This document shows, piece after piece, positions 57,023 through 64,000 of a stretch of 64,000 bases of DNA. Location of the stretch: NCBI GenBank assembly GCA_030849075.1, contig JASAOO010003558.1, positions 90,949-154,948 on the forward strand, given 5' to 3'. The notes beneath the pieces were generated by a model. That model was not told the DNA's origin, did not search any database, and was given only the letters and a program-made list of their open reading frames with translations. This DNA comes from Zelonia costaricensis. Lineage: Eukaryota; Euglenozoa; Kinetoplastea; Trypanosomatida; Trypanosomatidae. A program made the translations under genes and the position numbers. Positions within the stretch are counted from its first letter, which is position 1; each line of letters begins with the position of its first letter.

Positions 57023-60000
57023 CGCCAGCAAGGAACGCGACGCCGCTGCGATCGCTTACGTTTTCTTTTCCTTGTTCGCGTGGTAGAGCCCACCGCTGAC
57101 GCTCTCTCACGCACGCTGCCGTTGACCCTCGCGCGCACGCGTCTTCTCGCACCTCACCACCCCTCTGCGTGCTTGAGGTTCGCCTCTCGAGGTGAGGAGA
57201 GCTAAGGGGCAGCGGCACAAGGCAACGAGGAGCTGCGCAGTGACGCCAAACGGGGTCGTGGATGGAGTGCTGATGTATCTATATGTGTTGCTCTATGTGC
57301 GCGTGATTCTAGTTCACTTTCTATTCCGTGGCGTGCAAGGGAGGGGGGGGGCGCAACGCAGCGTCCTCCCTTAAGACATGTGTGCGCATGCGTATGTGTG
57401 GGTGTGTGTGTGTGCGTATGTGCGTGTTCCGAAAGGAAGAAAACAACAGGGACATACGACGCGTCGTGCGGCGCCACAGCAGAGCGCCGGCAGTCGATGC
57501 AAGGGAGAGAAGGGAAAGGAAGGAAGGAGTGGGAGGGCAACCTTGAGGGGGTAGGGAAGGGAGAAGGCGCCACAACGTGGGAGCATCGGTGTGTCTCGCA
57601 GCACCCGAGGGCCCGCGAGGGCGACACAAGGCCAGTGCTTTAGGCAGTTCCTCCTCCCCCCCCCCCGGGTACGAGTAAGCAGAAGGAGGCATCACACATC
57701 GGAGCCAGAAGTGTTTGAGGGGGCCCCCTGCGGCACGATCTGCAGAACACAGCCCAACTCCGCCGCGGCTGGTCTGACGCTGACGCACGCACGCCCTCGC
57801 CCGCTGCGGCGCTCCGTCGCAACGCCCTAAGCACGTTGTGCCCTGGTCCTGCGTGCTGGAGGCGGGTGGGACGGCATGGGCGAGCGGTGCAGGGCGCCAA
57901 CGATAGCCGACCGGGCACGGCAGCACGTCACCACTCCGTCCGTCGACGTGTGCCGCTGCAGGTCCCGCCTTTCCTTTCGCACGCACGCACACCCGCACAG
58001 CTGGGCACCCGCACGCACGAAGCGCTACACGCCACGCACCGTCCCGGTCGACGAGGTACACGTAGATTGCAACTCAGACCCGCACAACTGGACACTTCAA
58101 CGAGCGGCAGCCTCCGCTCGTTTGTTTTTTTTTGTTTTGTTTTCGCGTGCTTTCTTTGTTTTCCTTGAGAGTTTGGTTACGTTCATTCGTTGGTTTGCGG
58201 TGTCGTGTGTCTGCGCGCTGGGGGGAGGGAGAGAAAGGGGAAGTGGTGGTGGGAGTGGTCTCTTACGAGAGGGAGAACGGGGTAGGGGGTAGACACGCAC
58301 ACACACACACACACATCGACGTGGATGAAACTAGAAAAAAGGGGAAAAGGAGGTGGAGGTGGGGAGGGGAAAACTGGAAACGGAGACGACGAACCATGCC
58401 TACACGACGGGAGGGAGTGCCTACATGTGTGTGTGTGTGTGCGTCTGGTGAGCGGTGGGTGTGTGGGTATCCATCAGCCCAAAAAGGAGACCTTTTTTTT
58501 TCTTTGGAGCACGAGAACGGAGAAGGCAAAACGGTTCGTTACCTGCACCCAGATCACACTAATACACACACAAACATGCACACGGTAAACAAGGTGGCAA
58601 ACGGTAGAGGTGGGGGGTGGGGGGGTAAATCGGGTAGGGGGGACGGGGGCAGGCTGATGTTCTTGATGAAATAGTTCTCGCTCTTCCTTTCTTTTTTTTT
58701 AGGGTTTCCGTTCGCGTTCGAGTGTTTTCGTTTTTTCTTCTCTTTTTCCCCTTTTTTCTCTCGTCGCTCCGGAGCTGGCCAATGTTGCCACGCTCGTTGT
58801 GTGCCCTCACTTCTCTTTTGTGTTGTGTTGTGTGTGTGAGTGTGTGTGTGTGTGTGGCGGTTGGTCTGGTGAGGTGTGATCGCCCCCACTCGGCAACCAA
58901 GTGTTGCGGGCACGCTCCGCGGACACCGTCTCTTTCTCCCTCTTCCTCATGTGCTTTCTCGTGTGGAGTCCGATGGTGCGCCTGGGGGCGGAGGAGGAGG
59001 GCGGGATCAGGAGGGGGGAGGAGGAACCGCGCGGCTGGCTGGCGCCTGTATTCCCTTTTTTTAAGGATGTCAAAGTGTCCAGCACGAGTGGACTCGCGTG
59101 GCTGATCACTTCCTTCATCCACTCCTCTCCCTTACCGCCACCACGCAAGCACCTTCACGGATGTACGCACACGTACACGGGCAGGCACGCACACGCACAA
59201 CCACGCCAACATCACGTGACCCCGCGTTGACGCGAGAGAGGCAGAGAGGAGACGGCGCCGTAGAGGGAGGGAGAAATAGCCAAGAACAACGGCACACACA
59301 CACACACACACACACATATGCACCATCCGGGGGGAGGCGGGGCAGTGAGGCAGAGCGTGGTGGGTGGCGGTTGAGGACGCACAACGACGACGTGGGGGGA
59401 AGGGAAGGGGGGCGGTGGAGAAGAAAAAAATGGGAAGAAGAGAAACCACGAAAAATAAAAAGAAGTGAGAAAAGGAAAAGAGAAAAAAACATCGAAAGCA
59501 CGAAACACACGCAGAGAGTCATACACACACGCACACTCACTCACATTCACACGCGCACATGCACACAAGAAGGGAAGAAGGAGGGCGTGAAAGAAGAGAG
59601 AAGCGAGTGACGGAAGACTCTGAAATAAGCCGCGCGATCCCCCTCCGTCGCTCCGTGTGGTCCCCCGTCCCTCCCCTGCGTCTCCCCGACCCTTCTGCGC
59701 TCTCGCACGGCTCTGGCGTGTATGCGCTTGTAACGTGGAGAGGTCCACCGTCGAGGGCTGGGAGAGTGGGGGAGGGGGGAGGGGTCAAGTTGAGGGGGAA
59801 GAGGTGGGGGACGACGAGCCCGCGCATCTCAGCTCTTGGTTCGTCTTTCTCTCTCGTGCTGAGGAGAAGAAGAGGGAGGGGGGGGAGACGCACCGGAGGG
59901 GGGAGGGGGGACACACCGGGCATTGCCACGTCTTTCATGCGAACCACCAACCGTCCATTTGAGCGTCTTGAGTGTGTGTGTGTGTGTGAGGATGTGTTGG

Positions 60001-60677
60001 GGGCGTGGATCGGTGTGGGTGTGACTGTGTCCGATATAGTAGAGGGAGGGCGGAAGAGGGACCTTCCCACGCGCGCGGGTGCTCGGTGTCTTGACGTCCG
60101 TTTAGTTTATATTACCGAAGAGGCGGAAAGTCGATCCACCCCTTGCTCAGCGCGCAGACACACGACACGAGGCCACACGACGTGGATACAGCATCACCCA
60201 ACTCAGTACACACGCACAAAACACACACACACACACACACGCTGGTACGCAGGAGCTCAGAAACGGCTTCAAAGGTGGAGGCGCGGAGGAACAAGAGAAA
60301 GAGGGAGACGAGGCCGCCTCCGCCGCACACTCCGCACGACGGTGTTGCACCGGCACGCACACACCGCAACCAGAGAGCCGGGGGTGACGTCGAAGAAACC
60401 AATGAACGGCAATGCGGACACAAACACTCGAACGCCAAACACACAAAACTAAAAGACAGGAAAAAAAGAAAGAGACGACGACCACCAACACCGCAGGTGT
60501 TGAGACGGTGAGGAGAGAGGCAAGGAGACGGACGCAATTCCGCTGCCACACCACGACTCGCTCCTCCTCCGCTCTTCACTAGCCGGCGATCACATGAGAG
60601 AGAAGCAATCATACAAACCAATCAACTCATAATCGCACACCAACGTGCGGGGACATGCGCACACAGAGACACAGTTC

Positions 60678-60708
60678 GACTCAGACTCAGACTCAGACTC
60701 AGACTCAC
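60678..60708. repeat. (GACTCA)n hexamer array
   Basis: Five tandem copies of GACTCA on the plus strand (CTGAGT in the RNA sense of the unit), an unusual unit among the CA/GT repeats here. Confidence 0.88.
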
Positions 60709-63501
60709 ATACGCGCGCGTACAGGACGGAGAAACAGCGGGGAGCAACGGTGGCGGTGGCGAAGATGATCAACTCAAGACGGCGCGCACGAGCGCTCACA
60801 AGAGCGAGGTGGGAAGACGCGGACGTAAACAGACAACATACACACACACAGTAAAAAAAAAGAGAGGGAGAGGCCGAAGCGGGGACGAGAAGCGAAGGAA
60901 AAGAAGAAAAACAAAAGGCAAAGCGAGGCAACGTGAAACGCAAAAACGGGGCGCCGCCGCCGCTGCCGCCGCGGGGGGAGGGGGTGGGAGGGTGGGAAAG
61001 GGGGGAAGTGACGGGCGAAGCGGAAGAAAGGGGGGGAGAAGCAGGAAGGAAGGAAGCAAGGCGAAAAGAGAAAGCGCCACGGCAAAGATGGACACTGGGT
61101 GCGGAGCGGAAAGATTGGGCGGTCGATCGCCGGGCGAGTTCACCTCCCCGGCGCGCGCGTCCCACAACGCGAACACTCCCTTCTCTCAGCACCTCCTCGG
61201 AGGGGCCTCTATCAGCGCCACCGCCCGCGGCTGCCTCTGTGCGTCAGTCGAGTCTAACGGCCGCCGACTCAGCGCATGTTCGTAGGCCCCACCCCCCTCT
61301 ACGCCCTGTCCCTCTCGCCCCAGTCGTCCGTCCTTCGTCGGCAGTCGGCAGAGGCGCTTCGCTTGTCACCTACAGCGGCGGACGAGGACCGACGGAAGGG
61401 GGCTACGGCGAGCCGTGCGTGACGAGGAAAGAAGGGGGGAGAAAGAAAAAAAAAAGACGAGAGGCCTCCTCAGCTGAGTAACGCCAGACGATGGTTGTGT
61501 GTGTGCACGTGCGTGTGCGAGCTGATGTGCCGGAGGGTTCGATTGCTTCTCGGTGTTGCTGTTTGAGTGTGCCTATGTGTGTGTGTGTGTGAGGAGGGAG
61601 GGGGGAGTGGGATAAGGAAGGACGGCACATGAGCTTGCCGAAGAGGGAGTAGACCCAATCCCTGCAGCCGCTTCACCTCCTCCTCATCCAATCCTCATCC
61701 CCCTTACCCCGTCCCCTTGGGCCGTGGCGTGCGTGAACCGCCCACTGCGACATGAGAGACGGAGGAGTGACACGCACAGCACTTCATCCCCCCGTCGCCG
61801 CGCGGCTACCCATCAGAAGAGAGCACAGCTCTGCTCCGCCCGCACACGCACATCGGCACGCAGGTCGACTCGCGCGCACCCGCTCAGCGAACATCCAAAA
61901 AAAAAAAAAAGAAATTGTGCGGAGGCGTCGCCGGCACAACAGGAATATGGACCTGGAAGAGGAAAGCGAAAGCGAGGCGAGAAAGCAAGAAAGCAAGCGG
62001 GCGACGGTGCATCGTAGGCGAGCACGGGGGGAGGGCAAGAGGGGCGTACAGCGAAGCGTGCGTCAGGTGCGTCGGAGAGCCCTCGACACGCACACACACA
62101 CACAACCCGGAACGCACAGTTGCAAGGAGCGAGGATCCAGCGAAAAGGCGACCCCAGCTCCAACATCTCGTTGCCTCAGTCTCCCCCCTCCCCACTTGTT
62201 TTCTTTTTCCGCGAAGCGCTGCAGCAAGCCTGCCACCCTCATAGACGCATACATATGAACACACACACACACACACGCAGTCTAGTGCGATGAGAGGAGT
62301 AGGAGGGTGCCAAGCAAACGCAGTAATCGCCCTTCACGTATTCTACACAACCGAAAGACACGTCAACACACACACGCACACACGCCCACACATACACAGT
62401 CACATACACACACACACACATCCACAAGGGCGCACAAGCGCAGACGCCGAGCGCAAGCAACAGCAGGAGCTGTTCGCGCAACAGGCGTGCGAGCCACAGA
62501 CACGCGCACATGCACACATGCAAACAGACGACAGACGGTCAGGAGACACATGGCGGAGGAGGGAGGAAGGGCGAGAGAGAGAGATGGAGACAGAGAAGGT
62601 GAACAGACACTTTAAAGGGAGAGAGAAGTGGGCCACAGCCGACTCGACCGCATCGCCACGTCCTCCCCCGCCTCCTCCTCCTCTCCCCTCCTTCCGCCTG
62701 CCTTGACCACAGAAATGTCCTGACGTGTGCCACCCTACGAGGAGAACCACACACACACACAAACTCGCGCTACAGAGGTGCGTGCACCGGACGACGAGAT
62801 GCAGGACTGCACCCTCCCCAGTCCTCCTGCCCACCAGCTGACCCGCATTCAATACAGCGCACACTCTCTCTTCGTAGAAGACACAAAGGGCGCAAACGCA
62901 CGAAGCAGCCGAGGCGATGAGGACCGGAGCACAGGCGACTTGCCCACCACCGGCCTTAGACTTCGCCGCCTCACGCTGCCTCTTCTCGATGGGACCTCCA
63001 CGCACACGCACACACACACGCATCAACAGAGACGACGGTGCTCTTCGTTTTTCTTCCTCGCGTGGCGCCCGCCTTCTCGCGTCTTCTGCATCTCTCCGGG
63101 TGTTAACTCCTTCGAGAAGAAGAGCAGGAGAGCAGCATGTGCGTTCGCCCGGCGCTCTTCACGCGTCGCTCCCTTCATTCCTCGCAGACACTCCCCGCCG
63201 ACGGATGGCCACGCCGCTCGTTGCCAAAGCTGCCACCCACGCCGCGCCTGCGCATGGCCGTATGGAATGCCACAGCCTCCCTGGTGAGGCGCCATGGTGT
63301 GCGTGCGAACTAAGCCGCGCTTGAGGCTGGTACACACACACACGCACACGTAAACGCGCTCACACACACACACACACATGCACATCATAGTCATCATCAA
63401 ACGTGCGAGGCATGTCCCTTGGTGGAGACGAGCAAGACGCAGTTCACTGACGCGAGCGCGTCGCCAAAGACGGTGCACCCTGCAAAGCACACGTGCAGTC
63501 G

Positions 63502-63816
63502 TCACAGCATCCGACCGACCGAGGGGGGAAGGGGGGAGAGAGACGGCGAGTGAGCCCGAAGCAGCGTTGACGAAAAACGCGAGGGCTGGAGGTGAGGGGG
63601 AAAGGAATACAAGAGCACTGCTGAGTACTGCCGCGCCGTGGCAGGGCTGGGGTCCACACGTAAGCGCGGCCCGTCAATGAGGGGAGCGATGAAGGCCGAC
63701 ATGAGGGGAGAGGAGCAGAACGCGGTGGCGCGAAGCTCGGGCTTCGGTCCGTGGTGCCCGCACACGGAAAACGTGAAGAGGAGAAGGGCGGCGAGGAGGC
63801 GAGGCGTGGGAGCCAT
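63502..63816 (-). CDS. Doubtful small secreted-type protein (104 aa)
   Basis: From the ATG at 63816 the product begins MAPTPRLLAALLLFTFSVCG, which has the basic, hydrophobic and small-residue parts of a signal peptide. The rest is Ser/Pro/Leu-rich with no conserved-looking block, and the frame runs 35 codons further upstream. GC-rich simple sequence can produce such frames by chance, and the same region shows other open frames. I list it because nothing else codes within 6 kb. Confidence 0.2.
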   Translation of the reverse strand: MAPTPRLLAALLLFTFSVCGHHGPKPELRATAFCSSPLMSAFIAPLIDGPRLRVDPSPATARQYSAVLLYSFPPHLQPSRFSSTLLRAHSPSLSPLPPSVGRML

Positions 63817-64000
63817 GCTGGGGTGAACGAGGCAGCCCCAGCAGCTAAAGCCGTCGAGATTCACCACAGACACACACGCACACGCACACGCCGTAGCAGC
63901 CGGCCAGACGGGGATACCCAAATACGCGAGAGAAGAATCGGCCGGCTAGGCGCATGCGCGGGTGGGGGGGGGAGGGGGGGGGCGGAGAAGCACCGAGGAG

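Larger units (their letters stand above)
57023..64000. other. 7-kb gene-poor stretch
   Basis: This is the region upstream of the last called gene. It holds CA/GT microsatellites (58298-58314, 60219-60241, 63014-63024, 63361-63378), G- and A-runs, polypurine tracts and a (GACTCA)n array. Patches of ordinary complexity occur at 57700-58100 and 63170-63330 without recognisable products. No plus-strand gene is convincing. One weak minus-strand candidate is listed at 63502-63816. The stretch may be a long UTR or intergenic region, or the edge of a transcription start region; the window does not decide. Confidence 0.6.

Noticed and set aside
59559..60452. 297-codon plus-strand open frame
   Set aside because: Arg/Gly and His/Thr repeat translation; would be the only plus-strand gene and has no domain.

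Overview
The window looks like nuclear DNA of a trypanosomatid of the Leishmania/Leptomonas/Crithidia type. Every convincing gene is intronless, strongly GC3-biased and on the minus strand, as in a polycistronic unit transcribed right to left. Genes are separated by 0.5-7 kb of CA/GT, G-run and polypurine simple sequence. Several starts follow a pyrimidine tract plus AG in the RNA sense, as expected for spliced-leader trans-splicing. Species is not assigned.

I call 17 genes, right to left: (1) a 1635-aa protein whose layout follows a myosin heavy chain but whose three nucleotide-binding motifs are erased (52115-57022); (2) a secreted-type single-pass membrane protein with a kringle domain (46027-49467); (3) a 140-aa single-TM protein; (4) a two-TM protein with a SEC-C motif; (5) an Era-like GTPase; (6) the TFIIIB subunit BRF1; (7) a UTP13/TBL3-like WD40 protein of the small-subunit processome; (8) a 1737-aa coiled-coil protein with a poly-Q tract; (9) DENR; (10) a 107-aa unknown; (11) a COP9-signalosome CSN7-like PCI protein; (12) a 925-aa coiled-coil protein; (13) an Fcf2-family pre-rRNA processing protein; (14) a 124-aa unknown; (15) a C7orf25/UPF0415-like protein with a DUF1308 PIN-like end; (16) a RING-H2 protein; (17) the first 342 codons of an unknown protein cut by the left edge.

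Five products (UTP13, Fcf2, Era, DENR, BRF1) serve ribosome production, translation or Pol III transcription. CSN7 and the RING protein point to ubiquitin/cullin control. In this group co-transcription does not imply shared function, so I do not infer a pathway from adjacency.

Long stretches hold no supportable gene: 1027-5364, 39452-43510, 49468-52114 and especially 57023-64000. They contain microsatellites, a perfect 18-bp palindrome, a 13-bp GC hairpin and a 105-bp block duplicated around a single N. No tRNA, rRNA, CRISPR or intact mobile element was seen. Starts were placed at ATG codons; reading frames that extend upstream only through GTG or TTG were trimmed to the first ATG. All family assignments were made by eye from motifs.
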